The notes beneath the pieces are model-generated. The model was given only the letters and a program-made list of their open reading frames with translations. It did no database searches and was not told the origin of the DNA. A stretch of 64,000 nt of DNA, taken from contig NZ_LR760298.1 of the NCBI RefSeq assembly GCF_902806445.1, positions 682,001 to 746,000 of the forward strand, in the 5' to 3' direction. The translations under genes and the position numbers were made by a program. Position 1 is the first letter of the stretch. Each line of letters starts with the position of its first letter. This document shows, in pieces, positions 38,010-45,742 of this stretch. The DNA is from Listeria sp. PSOL-1. Its GTDB lineage: Bacteria; Bacillota; Bacilli; Lactobacillales; Listeriaceae.

Positions 38010-38906
38010 TTGAGTAAATTACCAAGTTCATCATTAATTGGAAATCCAGTAAGTCATTCAGTATCCAATCTCTTGTTTAGCTATTTAGCGGAACTGACAG
38101 ATATGAAAGATTACAAGCATCAAAAAATGTTAGTAGAACATCTTTCAGCATTCGTTAAAACCGCAACGAAAAATGTAAGGTTTGGATATAATGTTACTTT
38201 GCCTTATAAAAGAGTCATCATGCCACTGCTTGATGATCTAAGCACCGAAGCCAAAACGATTGGCGCAGTGAATACCGTTATTTTTAGAAACGGTGAACAG
38301 GTGGGGTGCAATACAGATTGGTATGGCCTATATCAATCAATCAAAACATTCTATAAAGATTATCAGTCCATTGACAAGATTACAATATTAGGCACAGGAG
38401 GAGCTAGTCGAGCTGCGATCTACGCTGCTAAAAAGCTAGCTGCTAAAGTGGTAGTCGTTTATCGTGCTAATCCACTTAGTACAAATAGTCAGGAAATGAT
38501 GGAAGAAAGTAGCGAACTTGGTATTGAAATGGTCCCATATGACGCTTCAGTGCCGGCGATACGAACAAGCCAGTGTATTATTCAAACAACGTCAGCTGGA
38601 ATGATTGGGACAAATACTCAATTCCCTTTTGATGACGCAGTGTTAGCTGATCTTCTAAAAGATATTGGTAGTTGCAATTGTTATGTGGATGCTGTTTTTA
38701 ATCCAGTTGAAACTCCTACTTTGAAATTATTCAAAAATAGAGCGATGACAATTGATGGACTATGGATGATGATTTTTCAAGCGATCCAAGCACTATCTTT
38801 TTGGTCAAATAAGAATTTGAATTTTTCTACAAATGCATTAATAAGAGTACACAGACAATTAATGGCTGATATTAGCGCGTCAAATGAACCTAAGTATCAG
38901 GCTTAA
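38010..38906 (+). CDS. Shikimate dehydrogenase-family oxidoreductase (island gene 2)
   Basis: A 298-residue AroE/YdiB-fold protein. The substrate domain shows GNPVSHSVSNLLF (11-23), NVTLPYK with catalytic lysine 67, GAVNTVIF and NTDWYG with catalytic aspartate 103. The NAD(P) domain has LGTGGASRAA near 127. All catalytic residues of shikimate dehydrogenase are kept, but surrounding residues are divergent and the location among sugar and nucleotide genes suggests a polyhydroxy-acid or cyclitol substrate rather than the aromatic pathway. It starts at TTG, with GGGGATG upstream. It could instead make or use dehydroshikimate; the sequence alone cannot settle this. Confidence 0.82.
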   Translation: MSKLPSSSLIGNPVSHSVSNLLFSYLAELTDMKDYKHQKMLVEHLSAFVKTATKNVRFGYNVTLPYKRVIMPLLDDLSTEAKTIGAVNTVIFRNGEQVGCNTDWYGLYQSIKTFYKDYQSIDKITILGTGGASRAAIYAAKKLAAKVVVVYRANPLSTNSQEMMEESSELGIEMVPYDASVPAIRTSQCIIQTTSAGMIGTNTQFPFDDAVLADLLKDIGSCNCYVDAVFNPVETPTLKLFKNRAMTIDGLWMMIFQAIQALSFWSNKNLNFSTNALIRVHRQLMADISASNEPKYQA

Positions 38907-38960
38907 CGAAGAACACTGATAAATATAGATTACCACTACTGCGATAATAGGAGATAACAA

Positions 38961-40601
38961 GTGAAAACTTTTTTGAAAGAATATAAGACAGTTACGTTGA
39001 TAACCATTCTTTGCCGAGCAGTAGCTTCTATCTTAAAAGTGTTTACAGCTTTTTTTAGCGCTGACATGCTTAACAGTTTAGTGGAGAAAGAATATGATCA
39101 GTTTCTTATTTATACAGGATTATCTCTTCTTTTCTGGTTGCTTTTTGCCGTTTTTTATTATCTTTATCAATATTTAGCGGGAGTAGCTAGTCAGAAAATG
39201 ATCCAATCGATGAGGATGAAAATCTCACGCAATATTGCACACGCCAATATTGATAAAATTCATAAAACAAACACAGGAAAATTAGTATCTTGGATAACGA
39301 ATGATATGACCATTATTGAAAATCAATCATTGTCCCAGCTTTTTCTTGTAAGTGCAATCGTATTAGATACCATGTTTTCACTGATTGCGTTGTTCTCTTA
39401 TCATTGGAGCTTAATCCTATGTATTACTTTCTTTTCTATTTTTACCGTTTTTCTACCCCAAGTATTGAGTAGAAAACTAAAAAGAAAAAATAATGAAGTC
39501 GTTAACAACTATGAACAATTGAATAAGAAGGCAAGCGATCTATTTCATGGTTTCGATCTGTTATTTTTCTTTAATAGGACAAGCTTTATTGAAAAAGAAA
39601 TGCAGATGTTGAGTGAAAAAATGAAAACAGCCAAAATTCGTCTAACAGCAACTCAAGGTCAGATTACGGCACTGAGCACGCTTTCAAATGTTTTTAGCCA
39701 AATCCTCACGATGGCTTGGGCTGGATGGCTTTCGTATAGTGGGATAACAAGTATTGGCAGCGTAATCGCTATCAATTCATTAGGAAAGAATATATACGAC
39801 GGATTAATGAGATTAGCGCCAGCACTTGCAGATATTTACAGTATTTTTCCAATATATTCAAAGCATGCGCGTTTATCCTGCGACGAGGTAAACAACTTTT
39901 CAAGAAAAAAATTTTTAGAATTACCATCAACTAAAGAAGTCCCCATTATAGAGGCTACAGATATTACATGTAAGATTCATGATAGACAGTTATTCTTGCC
40001 TGCTACATTTAAACTTTTTCAAGGGCAAAAGTTAGCTTTAATTGGCCCATCTGGTATAGGGAAAAGTACATTGCTCCAAATGATGATAGGTGGAGTAGAA
40101 GCGGATCAGGGAAAGTTTTTCTATTGTGGAGAAGATATTTCTAAAATTGAAACAGCTACTTTAAGAAAGCATATTTTGTATTTTAATCAACATCCTTATA
40201 TTTTTGAGGACACAATACGAATGAACCTTACATTAGGTGATGACTACTCTGATCAAGTTATTTGGGATGCCTTGAAAAAAACAAAAATGGAAGAAGTCAT
40301 TTCAGCATTGCCTAAGGGATTGGATAGCTATTTAGGAAAAATGGGCAAAAGCTTATCAGGCGGGCAGTTACAAAGGTTGGCACTAGCTAGAGCTTTGATC
40401 CGAGAATATGATGTGATTTTATTAGATGAAAGTACCAATAGCTTGGACAAAGAGTTAGCCATTGAAATAGAAACAGAGCTTCTATCCAATCGTAAAATCA
40501 CGCTAGTTATGGTCACGCACCAAGTACACACAGAAAATATTGGGCTTTTTGATAGAGTCTATGAGTTGCTTCCTGCTGTACCACCATCTAAGAAGGCATA
40601 A
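38961..40601 (+). CDS. ABC exporter, fused membrane and ATPase domains (island gene 3)
   Basis: A 546-residue half-transporter: six membrane helices (about 10-290) and an ABC ATPase with Walker A GPSGIGKST (about 358), Q-loop YFNQHPYIFED, signature LSGGQLQRLALARAL, Walker B VILLDESTNSLD and H-loop MVTHQV. It would work as a homodimer. It starts at GTG behind TAGGAG. Its presence implies that the island's product, or a toxic intermediate, leaves the cell and that the transporter may give self-resistance. Confidence 0.9.
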   Translation: MKTFLKEYKTVTLITILCRAVASILKVFTAFFSADMLNSLVEKEYDQFLIYTGLSLLFWLLFAVFYYLYQYLAGVASQKMIQSMRMKISRNIAHANIDKIHKTNTGKLVSWITNDMTIIENQSLSQLFLVSAIVLDTMFSLIALFSYHWSLILCITFFSIFTVFLPQVLSRKLKRKNNEVVNNYEQLNKKASDLFHGFDLLFFFNRTSFIEKEMQMLSEKMKTAKIRLTATQGQITALSTLSNVFSQILTMAWAGWLSYSGITSIGSVIAINSLGKNIYDGLMRLAPALADIYSIFPIYSKHARLSCDEVNNFSRKKFLELPSTKEVPIIEATDITCKIHDRQLFLPATFKLFQGQKLALIGPSGIGKSTLLQMMIGGVEADQGKFFYCGEDISKIETATLRKHILYFNQHPYIFEDTIRMNLTLGDDYSDQVIWDALKKTKMEEVISALPKGLDSYLGKMGKSLSGGQLQRLALARALIREYDVILLDESTNSLDKELAIEIETELLSNRKITLVMVTHQVHTENIGLFDRVYELLPAVPPSKKA

Positions 40602-40623
40602 ATTTAATTAAGGAGTGTTTTTA

Positions 40624-41484
40624 ATGGCTATACAGTTAACGATCAACCTTGATGAAATTTCAGCAGATACAGCTTACGCGATGCGAGTTTTAAAAAAAAA
40701 TCATATCCATACGTGTGAATTAAGAACCATTGATGATCAAAATATTGTAACGCTGGATGTTGAAGCGATCAAGAAGTTAAAAAAACAACTCAATTCTTAT
40801 GATATTTCACCAATTGCTATAAGTAGCCCATTATTAAAGTGGTCTAGTAACAGAAGCAAAAATATCCCTTCCAATTTGGACTTGTTTGGAATCGATCAAA
40901 ACTTATCTAGCACGAAGAAAAACTTTTATATCGAGAATATACGCCAATTCGCTAATCTTCTTGAAGTTGATCGGATTAGAATATTCTCTTTTCTCGGGGA
41001 TATTGAATTTCCAGTTGAAAATTTATTTCAGGAACCTGACTTTCAACAAATTCTAACTGATCAATCTCATACGTATCTTATTGAAAATGAATTAGTTTGT
41101 TCAATATCTAGTCTATCAGAAATGACCAATCTAGCTAAAAAGATCACACAGTATAAGGCTAGCAATTTAGGGATTTGGTTAGATATTTCTAATTTATTTC
41201 AACTAGAAAAACAGATGACACTTCAAGATATTTATCCATTATTGCCACTTGTTAAGTATATTCACCTTAAGGACTATGTCTTCGATGCAAGTGGAGGCAT
41301 TCAGTATGTCCCTGTAGGTGATGGCATCATCCCGTATGCGGATTTATTACCAGAGATTATCCAAGAGATACCTACACAAAATAACGTGATATTAAGTATC
41401 GAAACACACGAGAAAAATCCAGACCGGAAAGAATATGCTTCACTCAAGTCATTTTATTTTATCAAAGAGATACTTAAGATTTAA
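40624..41484 (+). CDS. TIM-barrel sugar isomerase/epimerase-like protein (island gene 4)
   Basis: A 286-residue AP-endonuclease-2/xylose-isomerase-like barrel. The metal and active-site pattern is visible in the C-terminal half: LGIWLDISNLF, YIHLKDYV, the VGDGIIPYADLL glycine-aspartate-glycine turn, and ILSIETHE. The fold includes inosose dehydratase (IolE), hydroxypyruvate isomerase and 3-dehydroshikimate dehydratase, so epimerisation or dehydration of a keto-sugar or keto-cyclitol is likely. The ATG at 40624 has AAGGAG 9 bases upstream. It sits between the exporter and a Gfo/Idh dehydrogenase, a pairing common in sugar and inositol chemistry. Confidence 0.78.
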   Translation: MAIQLTINLDEISADTAYAMRVLKKNHIHTCELRTIDDQNIVTLDVEAIKKLKKQLNSYDISPIAISSPLLKWSSNRSKNIPSNLDLFGIDQNLSSTKKNFYIENIRQFANLLEVDRIRIFSFLGDIEFPVENLFQEPDFQQILTDQSHTYLIENELVCSISSLSEMTNLAKKITQYKASNLGIWLDISNLFQLEKQMTLQDIYPLLPLVKYIHLKDYVFDASGGIQYVPVGDGIIPYADLLPEIIQEIPTQNNVILSIETHEKNPDRKEYASLKSFYFIKEILKI

Positions 41485-41525
41485 AACTGACGATAAAGGT
41501 AATCACGATTTTAGAGAGGTGTAAG

Positions 41526-42500
41526 ATGAATAAAAAATTGTCTAAACGAGTATTAATGGTTGGCTTTGGAACGATGGGAAGAATCATGCTGAAGAAATGG
41601 CTCAATTATGTAGAAAACGTTGATGTCGTTGATATTAACCATGACCCTACCGAAAAAATATCAAAACGCGTTCAATTTTATTCCAGTTTAGAAAAGCTTA
41701 ACCAGGCCATTTCTCCTTCATTTTTTTATGATGTTGTCTATATATGTGTTCCTACTGATAAACATTTGCAAATTATTGAAGAACTTTTAATCGCAGAATA
41801 CCCGTTTAAAAAGATCCTAATTGAGAAGCCACTAACGAATGATATCCATGCTTTAAATAAAATTAATAACTTGGTTGAGAAATATTCACAAGTCGGGATT
41901 CAAGTATTTGTTCAAGAACAGTATTATCTTTCTAGTGCATTGGAAGCTTTGGAAATCATTTGCGGAACAAATGAGATTATCCAAATGGAGATCGAAATGT
42001 CTAAAGATCGAACATTGGATGAAGAAAAAGGAAGATTTAAGGATACAGTGCTTGGGACATTTGGAATTGAGTTTCCTCATATGTTAGCTATTTTGGATAA
42101 ACTTAACCTTCTTGAGCAGTTTGAAATTACAGATGTTGAATATCTTGAGCCAGATAGTTTCTACTCAGGGGTCACTGTTCAAGGTGAATCTAGTGGGATC
42201 AATATCATCTTAAAAAGCCATTTAGATGCAAAAAATATTAAGCGAAATGTGGCAATTACATCTGCTACAGGAGAGCAATGGGCTGCGTGGTTTGATCCTA
42301 TTCCTAATTTTTCGAGGTACTATTCTTCCATTTGTGACCAAACAGAAATCAATTATTTTTTTGATGATATGTTGGATCAAGTGGTACAACGAACACTCTC
42401 TGGACAATTGCCAACTTATTTTGATGTGTCCCATGCTAGTAAAATAGTAGATAAGCTATTCGCTTTAAAATGTCATAAAGGATTGATGGAGAAACCATGA
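41526..42500 (+). CDS. Gfo/Idh/MocA-family NAD-dependent oxidoreductase (island gene 5)
   Basis: A 324-residue protein with the Rossmann motif MVGFGTMGRIML, cofactor aspartate in VDINHD, VYICVPTDKHLQIIEEL and the family EKP motif (ILIEKPLTND, about 99-108). The C-terminal alpha/beta domain is less conserved; the usual D-x3-H catalytic pair is not obvious to me. Relatives oxidise or reduce sugars, cyclitols and UDP-sugars. It overlaps the next gene by 4 bases, so the two are probably coupled and may act in sequence. Confidence 0.8.
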   Translation: MNKKLSKRVLMVGFGTMGRIMLKKWLNYVENVDVVDINHDPTEKISKRVQFYSSLEKLNQAISPSFFYDVVYICVPTDKHLQIIEELLIAEYPFKKILIEKPLTNDIHALNKINNLVEKYSQVGIQVFVQEQYYLSSALEALEIICGTNEIIQMEIEMSKDRTLDEEKGRFKDTVLGTFGIEFPHMLAILDKLNLLEQFEITDVEYLEPDSFYSGVTVQGESSGINIILKSHLDAKNIKRNVAITSATGEQWAAWFDPIPNFSRYYSSICDQTEINYFFDDMLDQVVQRTLSGQLPTYFDVSHASKIVDKLFALKCHKGLMEKP

Positions 42501-43699
42501 AAAAAATAGCAGTTATTGGCCTTGGTTACGTTGGCCTAACACAAGCATTAGTTTTTTCAAAAAGCATCGCTGTTAGTGGTTTTGATAACGATGAGAAGAA
42601 GATCTTAGCGCTAGAAAAGCAGCAATATCTTACCTTAGAATCAAGAAATTGGGTCCACAAAGTTGGGAAGGAAAACTTAAATTTTTCTGTCAAGCATGTA
42701 GATAGCTTACTAGAAACAAGCTTTGACATCTACTTCATTTGTTTACCAACAGATTATTTAGCAGAAACAAAAAAAATGAATGTCACATCGATCGAGAAGG
42801 TAGTAAAGAGTATTGTTTCTGTTTATCCAACGGCGTCCATTGTTATTAAATCAACGGTTCCAGTTGGTTTTACAAAAAGTCTCAGTGAAAAATATCCTCA
42901 AGCAAACATTTGTATCATTCCAGAGTTTCTTAGAGAAGGCACTGCGATCTTAGATTTTGAACGGCCTGACCGGATTGTTATTGGTGGAGATCTTGAAAAA
43001 TGGTATCCACTTGAACAATTATACCTTTCAGTTATTCAAAAGAAAAATGTACCCATTCTTTATATGTCTGAAGAAGAAGCAGAGGCTGTGAAACTGTTTT
43101 CTAATGCCTATCTTGCTATGCGAGTCGCTTTCTTCAATGAACTTGATGAGTTTTCTCAGCAAAAAAATTTAAGATGCAACAAGATTATTCAAGGGATTTC
43201 TCATGATAAACGAATTGGGGATTATTATAATACGCCTTCATTTGGATTCGGCGGCTATTGTCTGCCAAAAGATACAAGGGCCTTGGTTTCGCTTATCGAT
43301 AAACAAACGAGTAAACTTATTCCTGCTATCATTGCTTCTAATGAGCAACGAGCCATCAATATTGCACTTAAGATTCTAGAAACTAAGCCTTCAGTTATAG
43401 GTGTTTATAGACTGACGATGAAAAAAGCAAGTGATAATTTTAGAGAAAGCCCATCAATTAAAATAATCAATTGTATTAAGTCGATATCGCCTAAGCAAGA
43501 GATTCAGATTTTTGAACCTTTACTAGATACTGATTTATTTAATGGAATGAAAGTTGTGCAGTCATTCCAATCTTTTCAACAAACAAGTGAGATTATTGTG
43601 GCTAACTATTACGACGAAGATCTCAAAGAAGTCGTTGGGAAAACGTTTACAAGAGATCGTTTCTTAGAAGAACTAATTTGTGAGGAGGAAAAGATATGA
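42497..43699 (+). CDS. UDP-glucose/GDP-mannose dehydrogenase-family protein (island gene 6)
   Basis: A 400-residue nucleotide-sugar dehydrogenase: NAD motif IGLGYVGL (7-14), VIKSTVPVGFT (116-126), IPEFLREGTAILDFERPDRIVIG (141-163), conserved lysine and asparagine in AVKLFSNAYLA (K199, N203), and the catalytic cysteine 255 in FGGYCLPKDT. The full set of UDP-glucose 6-dehydrogenase residues is present, so a two-step oxidation of a CH2OH to a carboxylate is expected, probably on an NDP-sugar. It overlaps both neighbours by 4 bases. In this setting it probably supplies a uronate or aldarate unit. Confidence 0.88.
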   Translation: MKKIAVIGLGYVGLTQALVFSKSIAVSGFDNDEKKILALEKQQYLTLESRNWVHKVGKENLNFSVKHVDSLLETSFDIYFICLPTDYLAETKKMNVTSIEKVVKSIVSVYPTASIVIKSTVPVGFTKSLSEKYPQANICIIPEFLREGTAILDFERPDRIVIGGDLEKWYPLEQLYLSVIQKKNVPILYMSEEEAEAVKLFSNAYLAMRVAFFNELDEFSQQKNLRCNKIIQGISHDKRIGDYYNTPSFGFGGYCLPKDTRALVSLIDKQTSKLIPAIIASNEQRAINIALKILETKPSVIGVYRLTMKKASDNFRESPSIKIINCIKSISPKQEIQIFEPLLDTDLFNGMKVVQSFQSFQQTSEIIVANYYDEDLKEVVGKTFTRDRFLEELICEEEKI

Positions 43700-44448
43700 C
43701 AGAAACTGGAATTCAAATCATAGGTATCCATGATTTACCTTCAGTTACCGCAGCAACTAATTTACTGGATTTTATTGAGCTAGGGATAAAAAGCCTTAAC
43801 CAATTACCTGCTGATGGGGATATCCTTTGTGTTGCTTCTAAAGTTGTGTCCATTTGTGAAAATAGGGTAATCAAGCTAAATGATGTCACACCATCAGATG
43901 TTGCTATCAAAATTCAGCGTGACTTTATTCCACGTAAAGATCCTCGTGTTATTCAAATTATTTTAGAACAAACTGGAGATTTAAGTGGTGAAAGAGTGGA
44001 GGTAAAGAAAGATTACATTGCTGGTTGGCTTCCTAATGGTAATAAGTTAACGAGCGCAGGCGTGGATAAATACGGGGACGAAGCTGTAGTTGTTCTTCCA
44101 GAAGATCCGGATTTAAGCGCACAACGAATATCAAACTTTTTATCTGAACGATATAAGAAAAAAGTGGCTGTTATCATCACAGATAGCGATGGACGCGAAG
44201 AAAAAATTGGCGCCACACAGATAGCTATTGGGCTTTTTGGGTTACCTGCTTTAAGAACAAACGCTAATTCACCCACTGAAAAAAAACCGAAAGAGACACT
44301 TTGTGATCTGCTAGCTGCTTCAGCTGCACTTGTAATGGGACAACGTGGTACAGGGGTTCCCTTAGCGGTTATTCATGGTTTAGATTTTACATTTGATCCT
44401 ACGAGCAAAATTTCAGATGCCCTTCATTCAAAAAATGATCTTAGTTAA
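43696..44448 (+). CDS. CofE-like (F420-0:gamma-glutamyl ligase family) amide ligase (island gene 7)
   Basis: A 250-residue protein covering the whole F420_ligase domain: GDILCVASKVVSICENRVI, a KDPRVIQIILEQ helix, NKLTSAGVDKYG, LPEDPDLSAQRI, VAVIITDSDGREEKIGATQIAIGLFGLPAL and a final GQRGTGVPLAVIHGL. CofE uses GTP to join glutamate to the carboxylate of F420-0. Listeriaceae do not make F420 and no other F420 gene is here, so it probably joins an amino acid to the acid made by the preceding dehydrogenase. The HHG that precedes the aspartate in true CofE proteins is replaced by a WLPNGN segment, suggesting a changed substrate. It overlaps the gene before it by 4 bases. Confidence 0.82.
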   Translation: MTETGIQIIGIHDLPSVTAATNLLDFIELGIKSLNQLPADGDILCVASKVVSICENRVIKLNDVTPSDVAIKIQRDFIPRKDPRVIQIILEQTGDLSGERVEVKKDYIAGWLPNGNKLTSAGVDKYGDEAVVVLPEDPDLSAQRISNFLSERYKKKVAVIITDSDGREEKIGATQIAIGLFGLPALRTNANSPTEKKPKETLCDLLAASAALVMGQRGTGVPLAVIHGLDFTFDPTSKISDALHSKNDLS

Positions 44449-44499
44449 GTAACAATAAAAAAATTTATAAAATATACGGAGAACGGAGTGGAGATATAT

Positions 44500-45741
44500 A
44501 TGAATATTTTTTATGATAATAACCTTATTCTTCCATCAGACAGCGCATACGAGGTAGTAGAAAGAAAAGGATTAGGACATCCCGATACATTAGCAGATGG
44601 TTTAGCTGAAGCGACTGAACTAGCCTATTGCCAATACTGTTTAGACCATTTTGGTGTTATCTTACATCACAATCTTGATAAATTAATGATTCTTGGTGGA
44701 TTAAGTCAACAAGTTTATGGTGGTGAGGCTTTTTCTAAACCAATTCGAGTGGTATTTATGGGGCGTGCAAGTACGTCGTATAATGGCGAGCCAATCCCTT
44801 TGTTTGAAATACAAAAAAAAGCAGCACAAGATTATCTAGCACGAATATTGCCACATCTTGATGTTAATGATCCAAATATGATCCAATTCGAATCTTTAAC
44901 TAGTGACCGCAGCACTCGTGAAAATTGGTTTTCTCCCCAATCGCTAGAAGATCTACCTGAATATAAAGAAAATCCAGTGGCAAATGATACAGCAGCAATG
45001 ATTAGTTACTGGCCATTAACAATCGCTGAACAATTAGCACTTAAAATTGAAGGGTACTTCTATCGTGATAATGAATCTGGCTTACCAGAACCTCGCTTTA
45101 AGGATATTGGACAAGATATTAAAGTAATGGTTATTAGAAATGACAACTGCTACAATGTAACCGTTGCTTTGCCATTAGTTACAACGCTTACTAAATCAAA
45201 AGAGGCTTACATGGCAAGGTTAGATGAAATGGAAAATGAAATTAGAGAATATATTGCGGATGCATTCCCTAGTGAAGATATCAAAATTATTGTCAATACA
45301 GTTAAGGATAAAAAAGAACGCAGATTTTATATGGTAACAGCTGGATCTGCCATCGACTTTGGCGAAGAGGGTGCTGTAGGTAGAGGAAACAAAACCCACG
45401 GAGTGATTGCTTCTTTACGACCTAACACAATGGAAGCACCTCAAGGGAAAAATCCTACTTACTTTGTAGGAAAAGTACTTGGTTATGCAACAGATCAACT
45501 CGCCAAAAAAATCTATGAAGAAACAAAACAACCTTGCGTCGTTGTGATGGAAGTAAATAACGGAGATCCATTATTTTCACCTTCTAAAATCATCATTTCA
45601 ACCAAAGCAGAAATCGATCAAAAGAAAGTAGATGCCTTAGTAGAAAGCATATTTTCAGAGGGAAGAAAAATAACAAGTCACATTGTATCCAGCAAATATT
45701 TTCTTCCACGAACTGACACTTTTAAACTAGGGGGTAAGTGA
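44500..45741 (+). CDS. Archaeal-type S-adenosylmethionine synthetase family protein (island gene 8)
   Basis: A 413-residue member of the AdoMet_Synthase (archaeal MAT) family, unrelated in sequence to bacterial MetK. Visible blocks are VERKGLGHPDTLADGLAEA (20-38), HHNLDKLMILGG, PIRVVFMGRAS, EEGAVGRGNKTHGVIASLRP and MEAPQGKNPTYFVGKVLGY. The ATP-binding blocks are kept, but the usual RPMSMEAAAGKNPVSHVGK is changed in several positions. Real archaeal MATs move the C5' adenosyl group of ATP to methionine sulfur. The host should have its own MetK, and the island has no methyltransferase, so transfer of adenosyl to another nucleophile is possible. The ATG at 44500 has GGAG 6 bases upstream; an in-frame GTG lies 12 bases earlier. 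Confidence 0.88.
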   Translation: MNIFYDNNLILPSDSAYEVVERKGLGHPDTLADGLAEATELAYCQYCLDHFGVILHHNLDKLMILGGLSQQVYGGEAFSKPIRVVFMGRASTSYNGEPIPLFEIQKKAAQDYLARILPHLDVNDPNMIQFESLTSDRSTRENWFSPQSLEDLPEYKENPVANDTAAMISYWPLTIAEQLALKIEGYFYRDNESGLPEPRFKDIGQDIKVMVIRNDNCYNVTVALPLVTTLTKSKEAYMARLDEMENEIREYIADAFPSEDIKIIVNTVKDKKERRFYMVTAGSAIDFGEEGAVGRGNKTHGVIASLRPNTMEAPQGKNPTYFVGKVLGYATDQLAKKIYEETKQPCVVVMEVNNGDPLFSPSKIIISTKAEIDQKKVDALVESIFSEGRKITSHIVSSKYFLPRTDTFKLGGK

Positions 45742-45742
45742 G

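Noticed and set aside
43696-44448. The CofE-like gene as evidence for F420 biosynthesis.
   Set aside because: No CofC, CofD, CofG or CofH-like gene is present, and the substrate segment differs from F420 CofE.
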